Shown: in pieces, positions 24,121-39,100 of the stretch
Position numbering within the stretch: position 1 is the stretch's first letter
Layout: every line of letters begins with the position of its first letter
From: Chelydra serpentina
Taxonomy: Eukaryota > Chordata > Testudines > Chelydridae
Length of the DNA stretch: 64,000 nucleotides
Direction of reading: 5' to 3'
Assembly (NCBI GenBank): GCA_037349315.1
Contig: JBAIAC010000033.1
Coordinates: 23,330,001-23,394,000, forward strand
Notes under the pieces: model-generated
Database searches by the model: none
What the model was told of the DNA's origin: nothing
What the model saw: only the letters and a program-made list of their open reading frames with translations
Position numbers and translations under genes: made by a program

Positions 24121-27100
24121 GTACTACTTTAATTTACTCCTAGGGGAATTCTGCGCCACTGTGCATGCACAGAATTTATGTCTCCCACAGATTTCTTTGC
24201 TTCCCCGCAGAAAAATGACTTTCTGACAGGGAAGCAAAGGGAAGCTGCAAAAACAGTCACGCGTGACTCCCTAGCAACGCAGGTACAACATTCCAGGCAC
24301 CCAGAGCAGCTGGCGGAGAGGTAAATCACCATGGGGCTGGGCACACCCAAGCCAGTACTGGGCTCCTACCCTGAGCCGGGATCAGCTGCTAGCCCGACTG
24401 GGCTTAAGGCAGGAGAAGATGGGACTTCTTCTTCCCCTGCAAGGAGTGCCTTGGGCTGTGTCAGACCCACCCCCAGAAACCTCCCCCAGCTGCAGGAAGC
24501 TCAGCATCCTTCCCTGCTTCCTGCCTCCATCCACCCAACCCCTGTGCATCCAGACCTCCCATACCCAGACACCCCTGCCAAGCTTCACCCGGTACATCTA
24601 GAACCCCCCTAGCCCTCCATACCTGAACCCCACCCCACTGAACCTCAACCTCTCATCTAGAGCTCCCCTGCACCGAGACCCCCTGCCTCCAGACCCCGTC
24701 ACCTGCACCCAGACCACCCCTCACTGAGTTCCCTGCACTCAAACCCCCACCCTGATGCGCCACTCCCTGCACCACCTTGAGCCCCCACATCCAGACCTCC
24801 ACACCACTGACAGCCAGCTATCTGCACCCAGACCTCCAAGCCCCACTCCCCCAGCAGCCAGAGCTCCTGATGAGACCCCCATGCCCCTCCACTGATCCCC
24901 AACAACCTTCACCTTGAAGCCCCTGCAGAGTCCCATTGCCCCTGCACCTGGAACCACCCCCTCCCCCTCTCCAAGAGCCTCTGTGGGGAAAACACCACAG
25001 TGTCCCAACACTGTAGTATTTAATTTCAGACAGGGAGACTACACAAAAATGAGGTTAGTTAAACAGAAATTAAAAGGTACAGCATCAAAGGTAAAACCCC
25101 TGCAAACTGCATGGAAACTTTTTAAAAACATCATAATAGCGGCTCAACTTAAATGTATACCCCAAATTAAAAAAACACGTAAGAGAATCAAAAAAGCACC
25201 ACCATGGCTAAACAACAAAGTAAGAGAAGCAGTGAGGCAAAAAGGCATCCTCCAAAAGTGGAAGTTAAATCCTAGTGAGGAAAATAGAAAGGAGCATAAA
25301 CTCTGGCATATGAAGTGTAAAAATATTATTAGGAAGGCCAAAAAAGAATTTGAAGAACAGCTAGCCAAAGACTCAAAAAGTAACAGCAATTTTTTTTTAA
25401 GTATATCAGAAGCAGGAAGCCTGCTAAACAACCAGTGGGGCCACTGGATGATGAAGATGCTAAAGGAGCACTCAAGAACAATAAGGCAATTGCAGAGAAA
25501 CTAAATGAATTCTTTGCATCGGTCTTCATGGTTGAGGATGTGAGGGAGATTCTGTTGGGGACAGTACTTGGTCCTGCTAGTGAAGGCAGGGGACTGGACT
25601 CAATGACCTTTCAAGGTCCTTCCGGTTCTATAAGATTGGCTCAGGTTTAAATATATGGAGATATGCCTTTCTTTTTAGGTGACAAATCTGAGGAACTGTC
25701 CCAGATTGAGATGTCATTAGAGGAGGTTTTGGAACAAATTGATAAACTAAACAGTAATAAGTCACCAGGACCAGATGGTATTCACCCAGAGTTCTGATGG
25801 CACTCAAATGCGAAATTGCAGAACGACTAACTGTAGTCTGTAACCTATTATGTAAATCAGCTTCTGTACCAAATGACTGGATGATAGCTAATGCGATGCC
25901 AATTTTTAAAAAGGGCTCCAGAGGTGATCCTGGAAATTACAGGCCAATAAGCTTAACTTCAGTACTGGGCAAACTGGTTGAAATTATAGTAAAGAACAAA
26001 ATTGTCAGACACATAGATAAACATAACTTGTTGGGAAAGAGTCAACATGGTTTTTGTAAAGGGAAATCATGCCTCACCAATCTACTAGAATTTTTTGAGG
26101 GGGTCAAAAAGCATGTAGACAAAGGGGATCCAGTGGATATAGTGTACTTAGATTTTCAGAAAGCCTTTGACAAGGTCCCTCACCAATGGCTCTTAAGCAA
26201 AGTAAGCTGTTGTCGGATAAAAGAGAAGGTCCTCTCATGGATCAGTAACTTGATAAAAGATAAGAATAAATACCTCTAACAACAATTACATGTATTAATA
26301 CTCTACAAACCAATATGAGCAGAGAACACAATCTTCAATTTAAGAAGCATTGATATGGTTTCTATTAGTATTTCAGGCTGGCTAGACTACTGTGCTCCAG
26401 GATACAGCTGCTTGAAACATATGTTTGGTACTCAATGTTCTAGTTTCATTGCTCTGGATCTCTGGCTAGCATGCTTACAGAAATCAAAACACACAGCACA
26501 TGTGTTTAGGGATGGAACACATGCACGTAGCATGCACATATTTTATCAGTGGCATCTGATGAGAACTAACAGATTACTCAGGCAATATGAAAACAGATTA
26601 GGAGCATTGTGGTTTAGGAACTGATAATGATAGTTTTTTCACAGGTTTACAGTCCATGCCTTAGAGCTACTTTGGAACTCAGCATTTGGATTCTGATGAA
26701 GTTGATACTGAACCATGTCATGTAACAAGGCTATTAAGATTTTGTAACTCTAAGTTATGTCAAGTGACCAGAGCTAAGACAAAGGTCAGTGTTTCAGCAA
26801 CACTCCTGTGTGCTAAAGTTTTATTACACACTGGATTATTTACTCACTTGTTTTTGATGTTGGTGACATAATTGTCTATCTGCGTCGGGATTCCCTGTAG
26901 AATAGAGTTTTTGAAACTTATTCGGTCAACAATTTTTCCATCCTCCCCATCAATCACAACTACTTGGATACCATCATCAGTGAGGAAAAACTTTTTACTA
27001 TCAACCTGCAGAGAAGAAAAAACTCGATGTGCCAAAGAAATCCAAGTTCAGAACAGTTAACTGTAAGAAGCTTCATGACTGTGGCATAGCAGTGCTGAAC

Positions 27101-30100
27101 TGCCCTTTGCTTCAAGGAATTGGATTCCCTATCTCCTAGCTTGGATCATCTTGAATCTTTGCTCATTATGTTGTAGGTACTACTCATTTTTGTAAGAGAC
27201 ATAGCCTGAATGACCTAATTCCTAATAACGATCAGTGGTAGTTTCCTCAGTAAATTCTGGGTGAACCTCCACAATTTTAACCTATGTATTTCTAAAAGTC
27301 CAACAAATGTGGCTGAGAAGGAACCACTTACCTCAATGTATGCAAAGTCATCCCTGAGGTGGAAGTATCTGGTCTTGAAGGTTTCTACTTTCAGCTCTAG
27401 GAAATGGTCCTTATTCTTCTGCTTAAAAATAGAAAACGGTGTTTAGCACTTTTGTACATTCCCCAAATGCTATTTATTTGAAACCAAGAGTCTCCTAGCA
27501 GTTTAACCAACAATAAATATGTTGACACTTGCCAAATTACATTGTTAATGAAATCTGGGCAAAATCTTAACCTCTGAGCTGATCCTGTCAACATTTAAAT
27601 TTTGCTAGATTCACAAAAAGGAAATTTTTGTCTTGTGTAGTGACATGTAGTTAATTGAGGCTTTGATCCTACATGCCTGCTCCAAGTGAGAAGGGTAAGA
27701 AAGGGCTGGGCTGGGAGCAGAACATGAACCTCTCTTTCAGCAGAATCCTTGATGTGCAAATGTCTGCACTGCTATTTTCATCCCCACATCTGTGAGCCTT
27801 AGTCAATTGACCCGGGCTCTGAGACTTAGCGTCGCGGGGTTTTCTTTGCCGCATAGACATACCCTTAGCTATGCAATCCCCGCTCTGGCATTGCTTCTGC
27901 TATTAGGCAGGCACGGCTGGCAGCCATGCAGCAGAACTCTCATCAGAGCAGGATCAAGTTCACCTGAGCAACCTGTCGCCTTGCTCATCACTTTGTGCAT
28001 TGTGTTTCTGTGTGCAGCACTCTACCCCTGACCACTGGGAGATCAAATTCTCACTGTGAAATGCAATCTTCAGTACCCCAGAGCTATCCCCAATGCCCCC
28101 AGGAGTACCCAGCACCTGTCCCTAGGAGACAGGCATATCGTATGGAAAAGTAACTGTTAGGGAACACCTGCTGCAGCTTTGTGTGTCTCTTCCTTTTATG
28201 AATCTGGGTTTTCTGTACTAGCTGGTGGTTGGTTTAGGTTGCTTTACACTTCTGGACCGTTTCAGGAAGTTATGCCCAGGGTAGAGTAGTTCTTATAGAG
28301 ATGGTCTCCACGGCTACATGGAATGATGCATGATAAAGCGTGTACATTTACAAGGAAACGTAACAAGGGTAATAGAAATGCAATAGCAAACAAGGTACGT
28401 TACCAGGAGTGTGTTAGAGAGCTTCTTAGGCATCGGCACATCTACTACTGGAGTTTCTGTGTATTTTGGGTAGGCCTTGGCTTCACAGTCACTGATTCCA
28501 GCGTTCTTTGGGATCACAGCTTTGATCCTTATTCTCTCGCAGCCTTGGACTGAGCAGAAGGCAAACTTCTCCTTCTCATTCTGGGCTTTGAGTTTCAGAA
28601 ACAGCAGCCTGCAGGTTGGGGGTGACAATGCACAAATCACGGGGTGTTACACACCACAGCGTATTGGTCCAGATTGTAATAGAGTACGTCTCAGTGCTTT
28701 GTGATAACAAATGTGTAATACAGCCATCCTAGACTGATGCTAATAGACTATTTATACCACATCACACACTGTGTATTTATATAGCTCTAGAGGTCCATTA
28801 TTTTTACATAAATCAGTGTGTGTGTGTGTGTATATATATTTATTCAGAGCGGGGAGGATACTCCCTGTGAATCGGGGGTGGAGGCAGAGCAAAAGAGAGT
28901 TACTGAGACTGGAAGTGGGGGGGATGGGCAGCCCATCCAGGCTGGGAAGGGGCTTCCTGGTAGGTCTGATGGCCATTTCTACAGCAGTTCCTCCTTGGCT
29001 GGTGCCCTGCACTCTCCCACCCCTCACCAGGTGCTTGGCGCCATGTGCATTATCACCCCCTTGCTCTCTGTCCAGGTGCCAGTCCCTGTACCATCCTCCA
29101 CCCCACCCTGGCAGCTAGTGCATGTGCTCCTGCCCCTCCATCAGGCCAGGTGTCTCCACTGGGATCCACGGTGACTGGAAGGTGGCACTAGACTGGCCAA
29201 GGATTTCTTCCTGTTCCCCAGTGGTCAGTCCAATCTCATGCACCACAGCCACTCCAGTCCCTCCTCCATGAGATATTGTGGGGATGGAAATATAGATCCA
29301 CGCCCCCACAATATTCCCATTGAGGGAGCGCTAGCCCCCCTGTATTTATTATAAATATACACACACATCTCATCTCTCTCTATCTCTCTATCTATATCTA
29401 TATATCTATATATATATCTATATCTATCTATATCTATATATATATATATATATATAAAGCAGCCTCAATGTTCTATAAGACAGAGTCCTATCCCCCAAGG
29501 GTAAATTTGTCCTGTTCAAATCCATTAGGCAGCCATGCATCACACATGTCGATGCTTATAAATGGTCGTGGTTTAAGATTCCTAGATGGAATTTTTGAAA
29601 TGAGAAGGGTTTTATGCTTGTTCAGTGTAACTTTATTGCTATGAACTGGGTCCTCTTTCTGCTTTTCCTTTTACCCTGCTGTGCATTCATTTGGCACTGG
29701 GAGCCATCGGAGGCGAGGGTGCTGTGGCTGGGAGCACACGAATGAGTGGCAGCCACCATGAGTCAGAAGGAAATGAAAAGCTCATCAGTCTCAAGGAATC
29801 TGTTTGTTGTGATCCCAGTTTGCATTTGAACGTTGGTCTGGGCCAGACCACATTCTGGTTCAGATGGCTCTCTCATATCTGTCTAGTGGACCAAGGGCTA
29901 TTTCCTTACCCAGTGTCCTCATCCCAGTAATAGTATCCTTTGGTAGGATATCTGTACTCCAATTTGTCCATCTGCAAGGTCCTATAGAAGGTCCCAGTTT
30001 TGTATGTTTTCTTCGAGAGACGATTGTGGATGTCTGAGAGAATGGAAAATGTTGTCCCTTTAGGATAACACAACCCTAGCTGGATCCAGTCATTCCTAAA

Positions 30101-33100
30101 ATAGCAAAAGAGCCACATTATAACAAATAATAGACACATGACTATGACTTTCCTGGGCAGGTCATCAGCCAAGTTAAATAGTTCATTCTGAAGTGTTACA
30201 ATTTTTTCCTGCCTGGTCAACACAATTTAGCCTTTAAGAGAACATCTATGTGCTACTTAAGCAATATGGGCTACACTCATCCCTGATCTAACACCATTGG
30301 CATCTATTCATCAGGGATTAATTTGATCCTAGGCATCTAAAAAAAAATGTATCCGGGGGCCTTAAGTAATCATGACAAATTAAAAGATGGGGCAGTTCAG
30401 AGTGGGCTTCATGTAATAATGATGTCAGCCCTGAAAGAATGCCTCATGACTATTTCAGTAACATCACTCTTTAACCATTTACAGCTACATTACTGGGTTG
30501 GGATGTTACTTTCATGGGGTAGGGTTTGGAGGGATCACTCACTTGTTGAAGTTGATGAGCCATATAGCCAGTTCCTCAGGTGCCGTCTTGTCCCAATGGA
30601 CGGTATAACCTTTCTGCAGCGTTATAACTGGCTGATACTGCTGGTAAGGAGAACTTTTGCTTAAAGCCCCCTCCAAGTAGAGAGGATGACTGTGGTAGTC
30701 ATTTTTGATTATTTTCATTCTCAGGGTAGCTGACTTGTAGGCCTGGATGTATATCTAGAGCAGGGAAACAGTCACAATTGGTTTAATAAGATAGATGGCT
30801 ACAAATTGGCTTTAAGTATATTACTCTGAGAGCACTTGCAGTACCTAAAACAAAGCTAAAAAAAAGTCACTGCACAGAAGGTGCTTTTGTGGGAGGAAGA
30901 ATAGTTTTGTGGCTAAGTCACAGGAATGGAAGTTAGGAGATCCAGATTGTATTCTGGCCTCTACAAGAGACCCCCTACGAGACTGTGGGCAAGTCACCTA
31001 ACTTAGCTGTGACACAATTTCCTCCATAAAAATGGGGAAAATACCTTAGAGTCAGTTTGTGAAACTTAATGTATGAATGCTTCTAACATGCTTGGAGATC
31101 TTTGGATGGAAGTTGCTACAGAAGTGCAGTGTTCTTTTCATTGTTTCATATCCATGGTCAAAAATTTTAAAGCGCCTCTGAAAATGTGCCATAACATTGA
31201 TAGGCAAACTCATCTGTGTGTGCAAAACCATTCAGGCAGATGCATTGCCAAATGCTATGACACCATGAGTGTCCCTATAAAAGCGCATATTTCTGAGTTC
31301 AAGATGACGTCAAGCCCTACCGTACCGGGAAATTTAAAATAGCTATAAACCTATCAGCTTCAACTGCTGTACTCCCAATGCAGTGCCAGTGGTGTCATGT
31401 AAGTTTTTTGTACCTGTGCATAGTGCCCACTGCAGATGGCACCTCTCCAATCCGGCACATCAATACAGTCCGGGTGTTTGATCAACCAGTTATCTTCCTT
31501 TATAAGATATGAGCCAGGATATTCTGACACAGAGCCATCTACATCATGAAAAACTGATGTTTTATCACCATCCATATTCAGGTCATTGAACCAGGGTCCA
31601 GGTTCTCCAAAGAACACTCTGGAGGTAATCTAAACAGAACAGTGACATATATTTACATACCGGAGGAGCAATTCACTGCTTAGCATTTTAAGTGAAGGGC
31701 AATTCTGTGGTTGTTGGAATGGCTCGAATTGTTTGATTTTAACTAGCACTGTAAAATAGTTTGGACAAGAAGCAGCATTTGGATTTGCTAGTCACTCTAG
31801 GCGGGGGGAGAACTTAATTGTACATTAAGGCCAATGTTTTCAAAAATGGCCATTGATTTTGGGTGCCTCAGTTTTTGGGTCCTCAACTTGAGACATCTCA
31901 GATCTGGTTTTCAGAAGCTCTGAGCACCCACAACTCCAGTTGAAGTCAATGGAGCTTCCAGGGGCTCAGCACCTGTGGAAGGAAATCAGGCTCTGAGCAC
32001 CCAAAATCTGTAGCCACTTTTGGCAATGTTGGTCTTGTCAGCTAGCAGGAATTGCAGTGACATTTGCTAGAATATTTGAGTTGCCCCTCCCCTGTCTACA
32101 TACAGCATGCATGGTCAGTGCTTGAGGCTAAAGCAGAGCTAAGTCATACACTGCAAAAGTCTGCTTGGTCTTAAGCCCTTTTCTGTTGACCATGAATGGA
32201 AGAGGTAGAGGACAAAACCATCAGCATTCTACTCTTGGCCTCCATCCTGGGGTGTGAGGTTCACGTTTTGGAGGGAGGTTCAGGGAGGTTTTTATTTTAT
32301 CTGACCCAATTCATGTGTTCCTACTTCTTCTTCAGTTTTTTAAAATGTGTACGTTACATAAAGCTGCACGTACACTGGGAACAATCAGCAGCCTCCCCAG
32401 GGACACGGCTGCTTATGTGACTTCTGACCAGTGGTTCTTATCCAAGTTAAATAAATTGAATGTCACAAACCAGCCTGATGCAATGTGGCTGAGGCTGGGT
32501 TGGACACTTTTGGGGATTTTTTTCACCCTACCAGACACTTGGCACAAGGATTTTTAATCCATTTTTCTCATGAAATTTTAGTAGATCTGGTATTTAGTAA
32601 ACATGAAGCAATCAAAATCATTCGTTCAATCCACAGATGTCTGTAAATACACTTGCAAGGCTTGTTAATTGGATTAAACAGCTGCTAGGTACATTTCATC
32701 AGGAAGAAGGACACTCTCAGAACCAGCAGGCATATATTTGTACAAGCAGATGCAAAAATACCTGTCAATCTCTTTCTCGTCAGTATTAGTTCTAACTAAT
32801 TGCTTGGTTTGGTTCAAACAAGCTCTCAAAAGTTCACATGCTTATTCAAAGCAGATCGGAACCTCTTTGGTCCAATTCTGCTCTCATTTACATTTGGGGA
32901 ACTGATGTCAATGGAATTACCAGATGTAAATAAGAACAGAATTCAACCTTGATTCTGCTCACAGGGATGTTCCTTGGTATTTCTTCCTTCTGGTTGGGCT
33001 GGAACTTTTGTAAGAACAGCCTTTCTATGCTGGCACTTCAACATCTTAGCCCAGCTGGAACCAAAGGGGCCTTATTTTCCTCTCACCTATACTGGTTTTA

Positions 33101-36100
33101 CTCCAACTGTAACTCTATTAACTTCAGTAGAATTACTCCTTGTACATGGGAATGGAATCAGGCCTATGGTAGTACAGAGGCTCACAGAAATAGAAATGCT
33201 ATTTATTTATATGGGAAACACACTTTTGGGGAAATAGGTCTGGTTTTGGTTTGCTCTCAGTTTGTGAGAAAGTTGGGCTTGGTTGTTTTTTTTTTTTTAT
33301 CCAAACCAGTTTTCTTACCCCCAGTTTGCCACTTTTTTAGAAAATTAGGTGTAATCATTGGGACTAGGTTGTTAGGCTTCCAATTCTGATGTTGTTTTTT
33401 CCCAATGGCCATTTCCTGAATCACATTTTTCACCCTCACCCTCACGTCCAAACCAAATGCCAAGGAGCCCATTTTAAGGACTAACTCACGGGAACGTCTT
33501 CAAATAGAACGTCTGTGACGTTGTTATTGGGGCAGCTCTGCCAGGCGTTGTTGAGCCGGAATGCCAGGGCACTCGTGTGGCGACCATCCAGTGCAGCAAA
33601 CTTGCGAAACGTACAGTTTTGGACATTGACTGGCCCATCATAGAACTGAATCCCTCGAATTGGAAAATTCCTAAAACATATTTGAAAAATAGAGAGAGGG
33701 AGATGTAGTCAGAATGAATTACCATAGGCATCAGTCTGTATCTTAGATAATGGATAGCCACATGATGCTTGCTCTGTAACTGACATTATTTTGCCCAGCC
33801 AGCAGAATAACTCTGAGATAGTGCCGCTTTTGTTTTAGCCTGTGCAATCCTTCAGTTCTTATGAGTTCAGTCAAGGTCTCTCCTGTCTAAGCAGATCATC
33901 TTTATCTGAACTCCTAAAGGCAGGGAACATTGGCTAATGCCAAGGCATTGACCTAAAAAAAGAAAAAATTCATGCTGCAATCACAAACAAGTTCTGCAGC
34001 AGCAGCAAAACCTGTAACCAGTCAGATTTGCACTCCTCATTCTGAATCACTGCAGGGCTGAAATCCCAAGACAGCTTTCATAGGAGCATGGAGATAAGCA
34101 GTCTGGCACAAATAAAATAAAAACTGGCTTTTAAAGAAGGAAAAAAATAGGATACTGTTTTAAGGTAGCTGGCACACTAACCCAGAGTTCATTTAGATAC
34201 CAGTAGAAAGGTAGAGAAGACACATGCTTTTTCACATTCTGATTTGAGTGAATATGATGTTTTAACCCTTTAACAGGCTTGGATAAAACACGTCAAGGAT
34301 TGCTCATACAAACAAGACCACAATCCCATACTCACATGAGTGGTCCTTCCTCACACAAGAATTTCCCATTCAAGTGAGTGCTCCTTGCCTTTGGGAGCTC
34401 TTACACACAACTTCCACTGAAGACAAAGGACTGTAGAACGGGGTACTAAAAGAACATTTCACTATTGGTATAGAGGATAGGCCTACTGTGCCTCCATTGA
34501 CAAGCAGAATTGGGGAGTGCCATGCTGAAAGATAAGGCATTCAAGCTCTTTGTGCACTGGAGCCTTCTCTTGGGGTGGTTACACTTTTAAAAACACCAAG
34601 AAAATATCCTTGCATTTGCAAAACCAACTCAGAGCACCAAGATCACGGACGAGGTCACCCGTGAAATTCACAGGCAGCTTGTAAAACACTTAACAAGGGC
34701 ACAAAGATCATGCGAACCCAGCAGCAACTCTGCTTGGTCCAAAGCCCGGGCAAGGGTCCTGAGAGATTTCCTTGGTGACTGGCAGCTGATACGGGTGGAG
34801 ATTGCTGCATTGCCCGATCCTTGCTGACTACATGTACACAGTTGAAAAGCTTGCCCCGTTAGCAAACTCTTCCTCTACTTTAGCCGTCCCCCTAACCCAG
34901 TTCACAAGGCAGGTATTGATGCTGTCCTGGCAGCCTGCAAGCTCATTCCTGCCAGCAGCAGCTGCACAATGAGGACCTTGGGAACAAGAGACATGAAACA
35001 AAATCCTCTGTGTATAATTTCTTCAGTTTAAATTACACCAAATAGTGCTGAAAAAAAAATATAAACTGAAATAAACAGAAGGGATGGGAACTGTTCACTT
35101 GTGCTGGGCAAAACTTACTGGCCTATGGGGAGAGTCCTTCCACTGTGATCCAGACCTCCGGGCCCCCAAATGTGGTTGTCCATGGTCTCTGTCCCCACGT
35201 TTTTACTCTCACCGACAAACAGGCTGTTCTTTATTTCTTGCTTTGAACCGTCGTCATGTGGGAAAGTTCCGCCGCTAGGAGAAACGGGACTGTATGTTAA
35301 AGGGGTTTCTTATGGCAAACTCTATTTTGGAATCATAGCCCAAAATAGGAGGATGGCAAACTAGGAATGAATAATGCTTACCTTGCCAAGGTCAAGCCAA
35401 TGCCATTGTCAGCAAACCTGCAATGAGAGAAGAGTGGAGAGGTGCTTCACAAGCAATGATACAGAGCCTTTGTTCTTCCCAAAGGTAGGCAATGCCAAAT
35501 TGAGATATTCAAACCAGTAAGGATTTTAATATGAACAAGGAGGGCTGGCGTTAATTAACAAAATTAAACTCCCTTATGTTAAGTGGGAGGGTGGGGCACA
35601 CTAAAAGCTTTAGCAATTTTGTTCATATTCCAGTTTGTGAAAAAAAAGTTTGATAGTATAGCTCTTAAGGTGTATAGCTCAAGTGTAATGGTAGTTTGAT
35701 AGATCCTTAACTGGGATTATACTCTGCCATTGCAGGGGAAAGGATTTACTTATTGGATACTGATCAGTCTCTCCTCCCCACCCCCACCCAATCTCTGTCT
35801 ACCATGACCCTTTCAAAGTTGTTTAAGGAGGTCCTGTTCATCTCTCACAAACTATTTTCTGTTATTTAATAATCCTTTGCTCTATACACATTTCCCCCTT
35901 ATGTAGCTCTGTGTTTATCACTTAAGTCATATAGCCTTTCTATGCAGTATCTTAAAAGGGGCTGGAAGGTTCTGATTTCTGTTTCATCAGTGATCAGATA
36001 CAGATTAGAGAGAGACCTGAATCAAAACTTTGGATCAAAATTCGACTGAGCTTTGGTGAGATTCAAACTCCAAATCTGGACCTGGATCTTAATTTTACAA

Positions 36101-39100
36101 TTGGTTCCTATTTTTATAATGAGCCAAAGCAGAATGCCAGTTCCCAACACCCCCAAACTTTGAGGATATTAGAATCCAGATGCAGAGATTAATGTTATAG
36201 TTTGAACCCATCTCTACTGTATGCTGACACAAGCATCACAGTTACAACTTGGTGCTAGAATTTAAACGGTCACATACAAGACAAAAATCAATGTAAAGCT
36301 AGGAACAGAATAAAAACCATCTCCTTGATTCAGTCAGTAGGTGGTAGCATATTACATGCTATCTATTTTTCATTTATTATTCTTACAGCCCCATGAAATG
36401 TTCATTGTAGTTTATGTACTGCATGCCACATTGACATTTGCTTTGTTAATGTAATGCATAGGTCTTACTGTAGCAACAGAAATGAAAATTAATTCTGTGA
36501 TTATGGCTATAAAAACAAGTTACAGTTTGAAGGCTGCAGCCTGAGATGCATTCAAAAGGACACTGCCAAAAACTGATAAGATGGAGAAACTCGTGTAGTA
36601 TTTAGAAACTACGGTATCTCAGTAATGAATGCAAAATGTCAAAATAACATGCAACTAATCTGAAAAGACAGGAATATTAACCATTTCTGGCTAACACAGT
36701 CCATAAGGACAAACAACAAGAAGACTTAATATTATAAGACTTATAATATTATATTATTCTGACCTACTTTCATTCTTGCTAGTCTCACTGAGTCACTAAG
36801 GCCAGTTGATAGCCAGTGGTCACTTTAAAAGGCTTGGATTATTCTAAAGTAAGGCAGTTTTTGCCAGCAACTGGATACCACATGCGGGCAGACAATTGTA
36901 CTAGCATAGCGCAATGTATCCTGTAAACTAGCTTTTTACTTTTTCACCTTGGTTAATTGAGGTTGCTATCAAGATACTGGATCAGAAGCGGAAATTGAAG
37001 AAGATCATCCATTCCCAAGTGCAAAGAGAGAGTCTGTTCTGAGCAGCACAGGAAACTTCTTTCAAAGGGCGTACAGTGTGCATTTTCCCAATTCCTCTCC
37101 CTCCCTCCCGTGATGCATAGTTTTGTGTCTGCTTCCTTGGTACTGGTTTATTCAGCACAACACTGAACCACATAAAACTGAACCATGACCCCAGCTTAGC
37201 CGTGGAGGCTGGTTAAGCTTACGGGGTTTTTTTGTTTATTTTAAGCTCTTCATTTTTCATGTAGAATGGTTTATTTGAATCAATTTTTGCTGCCGCTTTG
37301 AAAATCTGTACAAAATCACACTCAAAAACAATTCAGCAGACTCTTCGCTTCAGACAAAACGGGTTTTGTTTGTGTAAAATAATACCTGTGTTTTCTTAAT
37401 GTTTCATTTTTATTTTAATCATGACCATATGCAAGGTGCAAAGCGATATAAATAGTCTAACCACAACTATGCTTGCCATAAACACGGAGTTGAACTCCTA
37501 GGGTTGAAATAAGGCAAAACTCACTGGCAGTCATCCAGCCATACGTCTCCACCCCTCAGCCAGGCCCCATGCTCCTGGTTCTTGTATGCAATAAAGTGCT
37601 CAATTATCGCAGGTTCCCTAGGCTTCAAAGGGTCAGCATCTTTGTGTGGACTATATCTGTAAACACAAGAAGAGCAGAAACTGTTGTCAGTGGAAGGCAG
37701 CCTACCCCGGTGAGATTCGACAGCTATATTGACTTGTCAGACATTTGGTGGGATTATTTCTGCTAAACACAGGAATTGCCAGGCTGGATCAGACCTATGG
37801 ACCATCCAGTCCTGTAGCCTCTCTCAGACAGTGGCCAGTACCAGCTACCAGGAATGTGCAAGAAATGCTCCAATAGTCAGTCATGAAATAACCTGCCCCA
37901 GGAAAAGTTTCTTCCTTTAGTTAAATGTTAGTTTATGTCCTGAAGCATGACATTGTATCCTTTCTAAAACTCTTGGGGTTACAAATCCTCCCTACTATAA
38001 CTCTGGAGATTCTTATTATCCATACAAATGTCCAATTCTTTTCTTTTAATCCTGTTCAATACTTGGCCACATGGATATATTGTGACAGTGAGTTCCGCAG
38101 GCTAACTGCGCATTGTGTGGAAAAGCAAAGATGGTATAAAAGTGAAAGCATTTTGAGGAGACCATGATGACATCTTCTTTGCTGCCCCTACCATATGTCA
38201 CCCAGGCCACGCATAATGAGATTTATTAGCTCGCAAGCTCTCACACATGATGAAATGATGGTCTTGTGAGTCATTGAAGAAAAAGGCAGAGATAAATGGA
38301 AATGGTAGTAAAGCATTTCCACAGTTGTCTGTCAGCTTGCACTTGGGTAACAGCATCTGTGCAAGCCCGGATAAAAAGATGTTAAGTTGGGTGACAAGGT
38401 GGGTAAGGTAATATCTTTTATTGGACCAACCTCTGTGTAGCTTGAAAGCTCGTCTCTCTCACCAACAGAAGTTGGTTCAATAAAAGATATTACCTCACCC
38501 ACCTTGTCTCTCTAATATCCTGGGACCAACACGGCTACAATTACACTGCATGTTGGGGTGTTATTTATTCCTGCTCTTCGGGGGCAACTATCCTTATCAT
38601 TACTAAGTGTCTTCTGTCAAACACAATGCTCTTCAGAAAAACCTGACAGATTAGCATCTACGTTGGTGCCAGCAATGCGCAGCACCGAGATTAAAATTCA
38701 TGGGTCAGAAATGTGGAGCGAGGCCAGGCTGTCAAATCATTAACAGATATTCAGCAGCAGTTTGTTTCACTTAATAAGCCATCACATCAACCTAAATTGA
38801 GCATAATGATCATAAGGTTCCAGCAAATGCCCATCACTTTGCCAGCTTCATCATTATGAAGTCACTTGGTATTCATGGTGAAAGCACAGATCCTGGTGAA
38901 TTCACTAGACACCAACAAACATTCACTTTGGGATGGATTCGGTCTCATTTACACCAGTGTATGTCTGGAATAGCTCTCTTGGAAGTGGGAGTTAGCATGG
39001 ATTTATACTTCTCGAACTGAAAGCACAATATGAAGTCAATGGAGTTATTCTCAATTTACAACAGTTCTACATAGCACAGAATCTGTCTCAGGAAGTCTGA

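Larger units (their letters stand above)
21686..26847. other. CEMIP intron (between exons p and q)
   Basis: This 5.2 kb intron holds a hAT MITE (22326-22635), a foldback MITE (23184-23420), a CA microsatellite (24049-24117), a C-rich repeat (24130-25010) and a CR1 fragment (25016-26280). No exon signal is seen in the remainder. Confidence 0.85.
31630..33489. other. CEMIP intron (exons j-k) with foldback remnants
   Basis: Two foldback repeats lie here (31815-32030, 32872-32947). A T-run of about 13 occurs near 33287. No exon signal. Confidence 0.7.

Noticed and set aside
24044..24226. Frame of His-Thr repeats
   Set aside because: It is translation of the CA microsatellite.
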